Assembly: GCA_938039345.1 (NCBI GenBank)
Contig: CALHVB010000018.1
Coordinates: forward strand, 1-52,187
Source: an uncultured Sediminicola sp.
GTDB lineage: Bacteria; Bacteroidota; Bacteroidia; Flavobacteriales; Flavobacteriaceae
DNA: 52,187 bases
Direction: 5' to 3'
Shown: positions 1 through 6,156 of the stretch, piece by piece
Position numbering within the stretch: position 1 is the stretch's first letter
Layout of the letters: each line of letters starts with the position of its first letter
Translations under genes and position numbers: made by a program
Notes under the pieces: model-generated
The model's database searches: none
Told to the model about the DNA's origin: nothing
Seen by the model: the letters and a program-made list of their open reading frames with translations, nothing else

Positions 1-384
1 ATCAGCAATAATCCATTTGTGGTTTAAGATTTTAATCTTATTTATCTTAAAATCGTTATCCATACCTTCATAAGGTATTAAAGGATTATTTCCTTTTGTT
101 TCATTTGTTTCCAATAATTTATCCGAAATGTAACGCGTAGCATCTTCTAGATTTAAATGATCATAATACGCTAAAGCATCATCATTATTTTCTAAAGAAA
201 AATATTGCATTTCTAACGCCTTAAGCTCTGTACTCTGTACTGAATCTTGTAATTGAACTACTTTATTCTCTAACCCTACAATTCGCTTTTCTTTGGCATC
301 TACCATAGAGCCACCGCTAACAAAAAGATATAACGCTATTAAAGATGCAAAAATAAATAAGTAAAGAAAAAGTTTATTTTTCAT
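1..384 (-). CDS. Flavobacterial membrane-anchored conserved protein, 3' part outside window
   Basis: An open frame of 128 codons starts at the ATG at 384 and runs off the left edge, so the C-terminus is missing. The N-terminus (MKNKLFLYLFIFASLIALY) is one hydrophobic segment that looks like an uncleaved anchor. It is followed by a charged, probably coiled-coil stretch (residues 32-60) and a region with the motif NPLIPYEGM. I recall this motif from a Flavobacteriia family often labelled 'hydrolase' without biochemical support, so no function is assigned. It ends 14 bp after the MBL-fold gene on the same strand, which suggests co-transcription with it. Confidence 0.8.
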   Translation of the reverse strand, partial: MKNKLFLYLFIFASLIALYLFVSGGSMVDAKEKRIVGLENKVVQLQDSVQSTELKALEMQYFSLENNDDALAYYDHLNLEDATRYISDKLLETNETKGNNPLIPYEGMDNDFKINKIKILNHKWIIAD

Positions 385-398
385 GAATTAGTTTTTTA

Positions 399-1163
399 TT
401 ATATGATAATAGTAAGGTTATCGTATGCCAAATGTACGTTTTCTGGCAATTTTTTCTCCACATCGTCATGAAAACCTAAAAGATGACTAATGTGCGTAAA
501 ATAGGTTTTTTGTGGTTGTACTTTTTTTACAAAAGCCAAAGCCTCTTCTAAATTAAAATGAGAATGGTGCGCTTCTTCTCTAAGTGCATTAATCACTAAA
601 ACTTTTGAACCTTTTATTTTTTCAATCTCTTCGTCTTCTACATACTTAACATCCGTTAAATAAGTAAAGTCCAGAAATCTGTAGCCAAAAACTTGTAAAT
701 TATTATGGTCCCCTTCTATTGGTATTACTTCTATATCTCCTAGCGGAATATTTATATTATTTATAACTTCAGTAGCAGAAACTGCAGGAGCACCAGGGTA
801 TCTATTTTTTTGGGCAAAAATATAGTCAAACCTTTTATTTAAAGATTTTAAAACCCTTGTATGCGCATAAATAGAAATATCTCCTTGTCTAAAGAAAAAA
901 GGTCTAATATCATCTATACCCGCAGTATGATCAGCATGTTCATGTGTAAATAACACACCATCTAATCTAGCAATTGGGTTTTTAAGCATTTGCTGCCTAA
1001 AATCTGGGCCACAATCTATTACATAATTATAATTTTCCCAACTAATTAGTACAGAAACTCTAAGTCTTTTGTCTTTTGGATTACTGCTTAAACATACAGG
1101 ATGTGTACTCCCAATAACTGGGATTCCTTGCGAAGTTCCTGTCCCCAAAAAAGTAATTTTCAA
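399..1163 (-). CDS. MBL-fold metallohydrolase (PhnP-like)
   Basis: A metallo-beta-lactamase-fold hydrolase. The metal motif H-x-H-x-D-H is seen as HEHADH, followed by TAGIDDIRPF. The N-terminus reads KITFLGTGTSQGIPVIGS, typical of the PhnP/phosphodiesterase-like branch that binds two Zn or Mn ions and cleaves phosphodiesters; the real substrate is unknown. I place the start at the TTG at 1163. This gives the family's usual N-terminus, and a perfect -7 promoter box (1182-1189) lies within the longer reading frame that begins at ATG 1217. The longer start would add 18 residues resembling no known leader. The gene is divergent from the gene at 1252 and probably shares a transcript with the membrane protein downstream. 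Confidence 0.85.
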   Translation of the reverse strand: MKITFLGTGTSQGIPVIGSTHPVCLSSNPKDKRLRVSVLISWENYNYVIDCGPDFRQQMLKNPIARLDGVLFTHEHADHTAGIDDIRPFFFRQGDISIYAHTRVLKSLNKRFDYIFAQKNRYPGAPAVSATEVINNINIPLGDIEVIPIEGDHNNLQVFGYRFLDFTYLTDVKYVEDEEIEKIKGSKVLVINALREEAHHSHFNLEEALAFVKKVQPQKTYFTHISHLLGFHDDVEKKLPENVHLAYDNLTIII

Positions 1164-1181
1164 ACTATAATTATTTTCTTT

Positions 1182-1189
1182 CAAATTTA
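1182..1189 (-). promoter_or_regulatory. -7 promoter element for the MBL-fold gene
   Basis: TAAATTTG on the minus strand matches the flavobacterial housekeeping -7 consensus TAnnTTTG exactly. It lies about 19 bases before the TTG start at 1163, giving a very short leader and favouring that start. Confidence 0.5.
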
Positions 1190-1223
1190 TAACATAAATA
1201 TTTAATTGATTGCGCAAACTTTC

Positions 1224-1231
1224 TAACTTTG
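1224..1231 (+). promoter_or_regulatory. -7 promoter element for the gene at 1252
   Basis: TAACTTTG matches TAnnTTTG exactly, 20 bases before the ATG. Possible -33 TTG triplets lie at 1206 and 1210. Together with the box at 1182-1189 it makes the intergenic region a compact divergent promoter. Confidence 0.5.
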
Positions 1232-1251
1232 TGAAAATTAAATTTTAAAAA

Positions 1252-2715
1252 ATGGCTTCAGTTCTTAAAAGGGATAATAATGTATTTGAAAACGTTCCTT
1301 CCATAAAAGCAAAAACATTACGTATAAATCTTAATCCAGATATTTACGGAACTTTTGCTGAAATTGGTGCAGGTCAGGAGACTGCAAGGCATTTTTTTAG
1401 ATCAGGCGGCGCATCTGGTACAATTGCAAAAGCAATGAGTGCTTATGACAAAGATTTTAGTGATGCTATTTATGGTGTAGAAAATGATGGACGCTACGTA
1501 TCTCAAGCACGTTTAAAAACAATGCTAGATTATGAGATGCAATTAATGGAAGAGCGTATTAGCAGAGAAAACCACCCAGAGCGTTTGTTTTTCTCCTATG
1601 CAAATACTGTTGCAACTATTGATTTCTCTAAACGTTATAAAGGTCACGGTTGGATTGGTATTCGTTTTCAACTAGACCCAAAACAAAAAGAGTTAGACGA
1701 AATTATTTTACACGTTCGTTTTAAACAAAATGAAGCTCGCTTACAACAAGAAACTTTAGGTATTCTTGGGGTGAACTTAATATATGGTGCTTTTTACAAA
1801 TACCACAATCCAAAAAAATTATTACAATATCTATACGACCATATAGATAAAGACACTGTTGAAATTGATATGATTAATTTCTCTGGTCCCAATTTTGAAA
1901 ATGTAGATAACCGCTTAATGAGTTTAAGACTTATTAAGAATGATATGACAGATGCTGTTATGTTTGGGCCTGATGGTAATAATTTATTACCTGCTGCTGT
2001 CTTATACAAAAAGAATATTCTGGCACTTAGGGGTAGTTTTAGACCTGTTACTAAGGTGAACGAAGATATGTTTAAAAAATCGTATGATATTTTTATACGA
2101 GACAAAATGGTAGATGAAGAAAAAACCATTGTTATTTTTGAAATAACCTTATCTAACTTAAAAGCTTCTGGAGAGATTGATGAACAAGATTTTATGGATA
2201 GAGCGCAATTACTTTGTTCTTTAGGGCACACTGTAATGATTTCTAAATTTCAAGAATACTACAAACTTGTAGAATACTTTAATAAGTATACCAAATCTAG
2301 AATTGGTCTTACCATGGGTGTTAATAATTTGGTAGATATTTTTGATGAAAAATACTATAGAGAATTAAGTGGTGGTATTTTAGAAGCATTTGGCAAATTA
2401 TTCTTTAAAGACTTACAAGTTTACCTTTACCCAATGAAAAATGCTGAAACTGGTCAGATAATGACTAGTAATAACGTTAAAGTACACCCAAGAATGAAAG
2501 AGCTTTATAAGTTCTTTAAATACAACGGAAAGGTTATGGACATTTTTGATTATGACCCAGAAATTATGCATATTTTTTCTAGAGATGTTCTCAAAAAAAT
2601 AACAAATAATGAAGAAGGTTGGGAAGAAATGATACCAAAAGGTCTTGCCGAAATGATCAAAGAAAAGCAGCTTTTTGTTAGAAAAAAAGATGTAATTGAA
2701 GCTAAGAAAAAATAA
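1252..2715 (+). CDS. Conserved protein of unknown function (487 aa)
   Basis: A 487-residue soluble protein with no signal peptide or membrane segment. I recognise the strongly conserved N-terminal block with EIGAGQETARHFFR and GGASGTIAKAMSAYD (about residues 37-66), and a later block LGILGVNLIYGAFY. This family is widespread in Bacteroidota and some other phyla. Databases sometimes call it a nicotinate-nucleotide adenylyltransferase or a TonB-dependent receptor. Neither label fits: there is no HxGH nucleotidyltransferase motif and no beta-barrel or plug. It stands alone between a divergent promoter and a strong terminator, so it appears to be a single-gene unit. Function unknown. Confidence 0.9.
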   Translation: MASVLKRDNNVFENVPSIKAKTLRINLNPDIYGTFAEIGAGQETARHFFRSGGASGTIAKAMSAYDKDFSDAIYGVENDGRYVSQARLKTMLDYEMQLMEERISRENHPERLFFSYANTVATIDFSKRYKGHGWIGIRFQLDPKQKELDEIILHVRFKQNEARLQQETLGILGVNLIYGAFYKYHNPKKLLQYLYDHIDKDTVEIDMINFSGPNFENVDNRLMSLRLIKNDMTDAVMFGPDGNNLLPAAVLYKKNILALRGSFRPVTKVNEDMFKKSYDIFIRDKMVDEEKTIVIFEITLSNLKASGEIDEQDFMDRAQLLCSLGHTVMISKFQEYYKLVEYFNKYTKSRIGLTMGVNNLVDIFDEKYYRELSGGILEAFGKLFFKDLQVYLYPMKNAETGQIMTSNNVKVHPRMKELYKFFKYNGKVMDIFDYDPEIMHIFSRDVLKKITNNEEGWEEMIPKGLAEMIKEKQLFVRKKDVIEAKKK

Positions 2716-2733
2716 TTCCCTGTAAAAAAGCTT

Positions 2734-2772
2734 AAAAAAAGGCATCAGATTTATAAATCTGATGCCTTTTTT
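2734..2772. terminator. Bidirectional terminator
   Basis: A perfect 26-bp palindrome (2741-2766; each arm GGCATCAGATTTA or its complement) is flanked by an A run on the left and a T run on the right. It can terminate the + gene ending at 2715 and the - gene ending at 2774. Confidence 0.9.
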
Positions 2773-2773
2773 G

Positions 2774-3226
2774 TTATTCTAAAAGTTGTGCTGCATGGTC
2801 TTTAGTTTTTACTTTATCTATAACTAAAGTAACAACACCATCTTCATCTAATTTAAAGGTTTTTCTATGGATACCGTCATATTCTCTACCCATAAATTTT
2901 TTAAGCCCCCACACACCAAAGGCATTAATTACGGTATGATCTTCATCTGCAAGTAACGGAAATGGAAAATCATATTTATCTTTAAACTTAGCTTGTCTTT
3001 TTTCAGAATCTGCACTAACACCAAGTAAACTATACCCTTCTGCTTGTAACGCTGCATAATTATCTCTTAAATTACAGGCTTCTGCCGTACAACCAGGTGT
3101 ACTTGCTTTAGGATAAAAAAATACAATAAGCTTTTTTCCTTTATAATCAGATAAGCTAACCGTATTACCATCTTGGTCCTTAACAGAAAAATCTGGAACT
3201 TTATCCCCTACTTTTAATGTTTTCAT
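2774..3226 (-). CDS. bcp: Thioredoxin-dependent thiol peroxidase (Bcp/PrxQ)
   Basis: An atypical 2-Cys peroxiredoxin that reduces hydrogen and organic peroxides in the cytoplasm with thioredoxin. The peroxidatic cysteine C46 lies in ASTPGCTAEAC, and the resolving cysteine C51 is five residues later, the PrxQ spacing. Length (150 aa) and the GDKVPDFSVKDQDG start are normal for the family. The gene is divergent from nth at 3280: the two 5' ends lie only about 50 bp apart, so an oxidative-defence gene and an oxidised-base repair gene face each other across one short promoter region. Shared control is plausible but not shown. Confidence 0.95.
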   Translation of the reverse strand: MKTLKVGDKVPDFSVKDQDGNTVSLSDYKGKKLIVFFYPKASTPGCTAEACNLRDNYAALQAEGYSLLGVSADSEKRQAKFKDKYDFPFPLLADEDHTVINAFGVWGLKKFMGREYDGIHRKTFKLDEDGVVTLVIDKVKTKDHAAQLLE

Positions 3227-3279
3227 ATATATTTTTATTTAGTTTTATAGTTCTATTTCTGTATAAAAATAAACCAAAT

Positions 3280-3945
3280 ATGACAATAAAGGAAAAGGTT
3301 ACGTTTGTAATTACTACGCTTAAAGAATTATACCCTACTATTCCTGTACCTTTAGATCACAAAGACCCTTATACCCTACTAATTGCAGTACTCATGTCTG
3401 CCCAAAGTACAGACGTTAGGGTTAACAAAATTACGCCGTTACTTTTTGCAAAAGCAGACAATCCTTATGATATGATAAAATTAACGGTAGAAGAAATTAG
3501 AGAAATTATACAACCTGTTGGCCTCTCCCCTATGAAAGCAAAAGGGATTCATGGGCTTTCTAAAATGTTAGTAGAAAACCACAATGGTATTGTTCCTAAA
3601 GAAATGGAGATTTTAGAAACTTTCCCTGCTGTTGGTCATAAAACTGCAGGTGTTGTTGTTTCTCAAGCTTTTGGTATTCCTGCTTTTCCTGTAGATACAC
3701 ATATACATAGACTTCTATATAGATGGGGTTTTACTAACGGTAAAAATGTAGTGCAAACAGAAAAAGATGCAAAAAGGCTATTTCCGAAAGAATTATGGAA
3801 TGATCTGCATTTGCAAATAATTTGGTATGGTCGTGATTATAGTCCAGCTAGAGGATGGGACTTGGAAAAAGATGTAATTACAAAAACTATTGGAAGAAAA
3901 ACAGTCATAAACGACTATTATAAAAGCAAAAAAGCCCGTAAATAA
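3280..3945 (+). CDS. nth: Endonuclease III-like DNA glycosylase/AP lyase without Fe-S cysteines
   Basis: A base-excision repair glycosylase of the HhH-GPD superfamily. The helix-hairpin-helix (LETFPAVGHKTAGVV, residues 112-126), catalytic lysine K121 and catalytic aspartate D139 (PVDTHIHR) are all present. The start is ATG 3280; the frame extends 21 codons upstream, but that stretch is hydrophobic and not homologous. Classical Nth ends with a C-x6-C-x2-C-x5-C motif holding a 4Fe-4S cluster. Here the equivalent C-terminal segment (GRDYSPARGWDLEKD...) has no cysteine at all, so the enzyme must fold without the cluster. I believe relatives in Flavobacteriaceae look similar. The protein is 221 aa, a usual Nth length. 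Confidence 0.93.
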   Translation: MTIKEKVTFVITTLKELYPTIPVPLDHKDPYTLLIAVLMSAQSTDVRVNKITPLLFAKADNPYDMIKLTVEEIREIIQPVGLSPMKAKGIHGLSKMLVENHNGIVPKEMEILETFPAVGHKTAGVVVSQAFGIPAFPVDTHIHRLLYRWGFTNGKNVVQTEKDAKRLFPKELWNDLHLQIIWYGRDYSPARGWDLEKDVITKTIGRKTVINDYYKSKKARK

Positions 3946-3958
3946 CGGGCTTATATTT
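3932..3958. terminator. Terminator between nth and the first sigma-factor unit
   Basis: Hairpin AAGCCCGT / ACGGGCTT (3932-3952) with the nth stop codon in its loop. Read on the minus strand it is followed by a clean T6, so it is the natural end of the sigma-factor/small-ORF transcript. On the plus strand the T tract is weaker. Confidence 0.75.
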
Positions 3959-4102
3959 TTAGTTTAACAGAATATCAAATTTTAGATTTTCATGTTTTAC
4001 AGTGTAAAGTGCTCTAGAATAACTTATTAGAAATTCTATAGTTTCTGTACTTGCCTTTACTGGGCTGAATTTTTTTTGGTACTCAAAGTAAATTTTTTCC
4101 AT
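3959..4102 (-). CDS. 47-aa small protein paired with sigma factor, copy A
   Basis: An ORF of 47 codons plus stop, starting MEKIYFEYQKKFSPVKAS and ending in a TAA just before the terminator. It is not random: a second ORF of identical length at 5108-5251 sits at the same place behind the paralogous sigma gene. The two share MEKIY, QK, KA, ETI-x-FL, YS, KF and a final LN, about 21 of 47 positions by eye. It starts 70 bases after the sigma gene stop on the same strand. There is no signal peptide or membrane segment. Its position and size would suit a small regulator of the sigma factor, but it does not resemble a known anti-sigma family, so the function is unknown. Confidence 0.75.
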   Translation of the reverse strand: MEKIYFEYQKKFSPVKASTETIEFLISYSRALYTVKHENLKFDILLN

Positions 4103-4172
4103 ATTTCTAATGTTGTTATACAGAGATAACGGCACTAAATTAGAAATATTGCTTATCTACTTTAAAGTAATT

Positions 4173-4754
4173 TTAACTTGTAAGTACTATATTATTCTTT
4201 TCTATAATTTTTCTAAGGTTAATTAATGCATAGCGCATTCTTCCTAAAGCAGTGTTTATGCTTACTCCAGTGTTTTCTGAAATTTCTTTAAAGCTCATAT
4301 CTTTATAAATACGCATTAATAAAACTTCTTTCTGATCGTCTGGTAATTCTTCTACCAATACTCTTAAGTCAGAGTTTACTTGATCCTTAATTAATTGCTT
4401 TTCTGCATTTAATTTATCGTCACCAATAACAGAAAAGATATTAAAATCATCGCTCCCCTCAAACATTGGCATTCTTTTGTTTTTTCTAAAGTGATCTATA
4501 ATTAAATTATGAGAAATACGCATAACCCATGGTAAAAATTTACCCTCTTCACTATATCTACCTTTTTTTAAAGTCTTAATAACTTTAATAAATGTGTCTT
4601 GAAAAATATCTTCCGTTATATCTCTATCTAATACTTTGGAATAGATAAAACTAGTAATACGTTGGTTGTGTCTATTGATTAATACTTCTAGTGCTTTTTC
4701 ATCACCGCTAATATAATCTCTTACTAATTCTGAATCTTCAATTTGTACTGACAT
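4173..4754 (-). CDS. ECF-type RNA polymerase sigma factor, copy A
   Basis: A 193-aa sigma-70 family protein of ECF size. Region 2 has TEDIFQDTFIKVIKTL and FLPWVMRISHNLIIDHFR (core binding and -10 recognition). Region 4 has LPDDQKEVLLMRIYKDMSFKEIS followed by the helix-turn-helix TGVSINTALGRMRYAL (-35 recognition). It closely resembles the paralogue at 5327-5908; the C-terminal 28 residues are nearly identical. It is the first gene of a two-gene unit with the 47-aa ORF at 3959. No anti-sigma or FecR-type gene is adjacent, which is unusual for ECF factors and suggests control by other means. Confidence 0.95.
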   Translation of the reverse strand: MSVQIEDSELVRDYISGDEKALEVLINRHNQRITSFIYSKVLDRDITEDIFQDTFIKVIKTLKKGRYSEEGKFLPWVMRISHNLIIDHFRKNKRMPMFEGSDDFNIFSVIGDDKLNAEKQLIKDQVNSDLRVLVEELPDDQKEVLLMRIYKDMSFKEISENTGVSINTALGRMRYALINLRKIIEKNNIVLTS

Positions 4755-5052
4755 ATGAGTTTTTTTAATTTTTAAGATCAGGGGGCTTTTCTTAGTTAAT
4801 GGTTATTTTATTTGTTTAATAAAAAATCAACATGATTTCTTAATTACAGTCTAAAACTATATAAAACATAGGCCTTCATAAAAAGTATGTTGTAAAACCC
4901 TTACTTTTTGATGTGAAAGTGCTGTTTTCTATTTTTTACACAATATTTTAACCTATGTATAGTTGCCAAAGAAGAATTGCTAATAACTATGCGGGGCAAC
5001 GTAATACTTTACAAATAGCACTCTTTAATAATAATAGGAAAGATGTAAATAC
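4755..5052. other. Long upstream region of sigma copy A
   Basis: About 300 bases with no credible gene. On the minus strand it is the leader and promoter region of sigma copy A. I find no TAnnTTTG box here, unlike upstream of copy B, so the two copies are probably expressed differently. A G-rich patch (GGGGGCTTTT at 4780-4789 on the plus strand) corresponds to the GGGGGCCTTTT patch upstream of copy B, a remnant of the duplication. Confidence 0.5.
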
Positions 5053-5088
5053 AAAAAAGCCATTAAGAAATAATCTTAATGGCTTTTA
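5053..5088 (-). terminator. Terminator of sigma unit B
   Basis: Hairpin AAAAGCCATTAAGA / TCTTAATGGCTTTT (5055-5087, five-base loop), followed on the minus strand by a T6 run. It closes the second sigma/small-ORF unit 20 bases after the stop of the 47-aa gene. Confidence 0.85.
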
Positions 5089-5107
5089 ATATATATTGTT
5101 AGGGTAC

Positions 5108-5251
5108 CTAGTTTAGGTTACTCTCAAATTTTATTCCTTTAGCTTCTGTAACTTTTAAAGACTTTGAATAGTTTAATAAAAACTGAATCGTTTCTGGTTG
5201 CGCCTTTATAAGTTCACATTCTTTTTGTGCTTTAGTGTAAATTTTTTCCAT
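5108..5251 (-). CDS. 47-aa small protein paired with sigma factor, copy B
   Basis: An ORF of 47 codons plus stop, starting MEKIYTKAQKECELIKAQ and ending KFESNLN. It lies 75 bases after the sigma gene ending at 5327 and 20 bases before a strong terminator, so it is the last gene of that transcript. It is the paralogue of the 3959-4102 ORF: same length, start and end, shared ETI-x-FL and YS core. Keeping length and frame across two diverged copies argues that it is translated. Hydrophilic, probably helical. Function unknown; a regulator of the upstream sigma factor is an inference from position only. Confidence 0.75.
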   Translation of the reverse strand: MEKIYTKAQKECELIKAQPETIQFLLNYSKSLKVTEAKGIKFESNLN

Positions 5252-5326
5252 AGTACTTTTGATTTTGTTTCAATAGTAGAACGCTATCATTGCACAATGT
5301 AATAAAACTAGTCGACCTTTTACCTA

Positions 5327-5908
5327 TTAATTCGTTAAAACAATATTATACTCTTCAATTATCTTTCTAAGGTTAATTAATGCATAGCGCATTCTTCCTA
5401 AAGCTGTATTAATACTTACGCCCGTATTATCAGATATTTCTTTAAAACTCATATCCTTATATATGCGCATTTCTAAAACTTCTTGTTGATCTTTAGGCAA
5501 TTCCTTAATCAATTGAGAAAGTTCCGAATTAATTTGATCTTTTATAAGTTGTTTTTCAATGTTTAGCTTATCATCACCAATCATAGAAAAAATACTAAAA
5601 CTATCAGAACCATCAAACTTTGGCATTCTATTCGTTTTTCTAAAGTGATCTATTATTAGGTTATGCGCAATACGCATAACCCATGGCAAAAATTTACCTT
5701 CTTCATTATAAGCTCCTCTTTTAAGGGTTCTTATAACTTTCATAAAAGTATCTTGAAAAATATCTTCGGTTACTTCACGGTCACCGACCTTGGAATAAAT
5801 AAAACCGTTAATACGTTTGTTGTGCTTATTAATAAGAGCTTCTAAAGCTCTTTCGTCGCCATTTATAAATTGCTTTACTAGTAGAGAATCGTCAATTTGT
5901 AGTTCCAT
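5327..5908 (-). CDS. ECF-type RNA polymerase sigma factor, copy B
   Basis: A 193-aa ECF sigma factor with region 2 (TEDIFQDTFMKVIRTL, WVMRIAHNLIIDHFR) and region 4 with helix-turn-helix (TGVSINTALGRMRYAL). It has the same length as copy A. The two differ mostly in the linker and region 4.1 (LPKDQQEVLEMRIYK versus LPDDQKEVLLMRIYK). The identical HTH suggests both recognise the same promoter class, which would make them redundant or competing. The leader carries an 18-bp palindrome (5941-5958), and a -7 box lies at 6029-6036. Confidence 0.95.
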   Translation of the reverse strand: MELQIDDSLLVKQFINGDERALEALINKHNKRINGFIYSKVGDREVTEDIFQDTFMKVIRTLKRGAYNEEGKFLPWVMRIAHNLIIDHFRKTNRMPKFDGSDSFSIFSMIGDDKLNIEKQLIKDQINSELSQLIKELPKDQQEVLEMRIYKDMSFKEISDNTGVSINTALGRMRYALINLRKIIEEYNIVLTN

Positions 5909-5940
5909 AGAGATTTACTTTTTAGGGTTAAAATTGGGGG

Positions 5941-5958
5941 CCTTTTCATATGAAAAGG
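5941..5958 (-). promoter_or_regulatory. 18-bp palindrome in the leader of sigma copy B
   Basis: CCTTTTCATATGAAAAGG is a perfect palindrome 33 bases before the ATG, inside the predicted transcribed leader. It could be an operator for a dimeric regulator or an mRNA hairpin. Copy A keeps the flanking G-rich patch but not the palindrome. Confidence 0.4.
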
Positions 5959-6028
5959 TCTTTTGGGTACTATTCTAACTTTAAAAAGTAATCTTGTTTC
6001 TATAGGCGTATTAACGTTTAGTGTTTGT

Positions 6029-6036
6029 CAAATATA
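6029..6036 (-). promoter_or_regulatory. -7 promoter element for sigma copy B
   Basis: TATATTTG on the minus strand matches TAnnTTTG exactly. It predicts a leader of about 115 bases containing the palindrome at 5941-5958. Confidence 0.4.
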
Positions 6037-6106
6037 CTAAAAATTAAATGTTAAAAACAAATGACCGTATATAATATATAACTTTTAGCCCCCGAGTTTA
6101 ATTACT

Positions 6107-6139
6107 TTGCGTATAAATTAAAGGCATATTGTATCTTTG
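6107..6139 (+). promoter_or_regulatory. uvrA promoter
   Basis: -33 TTG (6107-6109) and -7 TATCTTTG (6132-6139) are separated by 22 bp, within the flavobacterial spacing range, and lie just before the uvrA ATG at 6157. Confidence 0.5.
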
Positions 6140-6156
6140 TTTTTCTAAATTATATC

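Noticed and set aside
3217..3279. Extended N-terminus of Nth (21 codons starting at 3217)
   Set aside because: Hydrophobic and without family similarity; it would overlap the bcp start. ATG 3280 gives the usual N-terminus.
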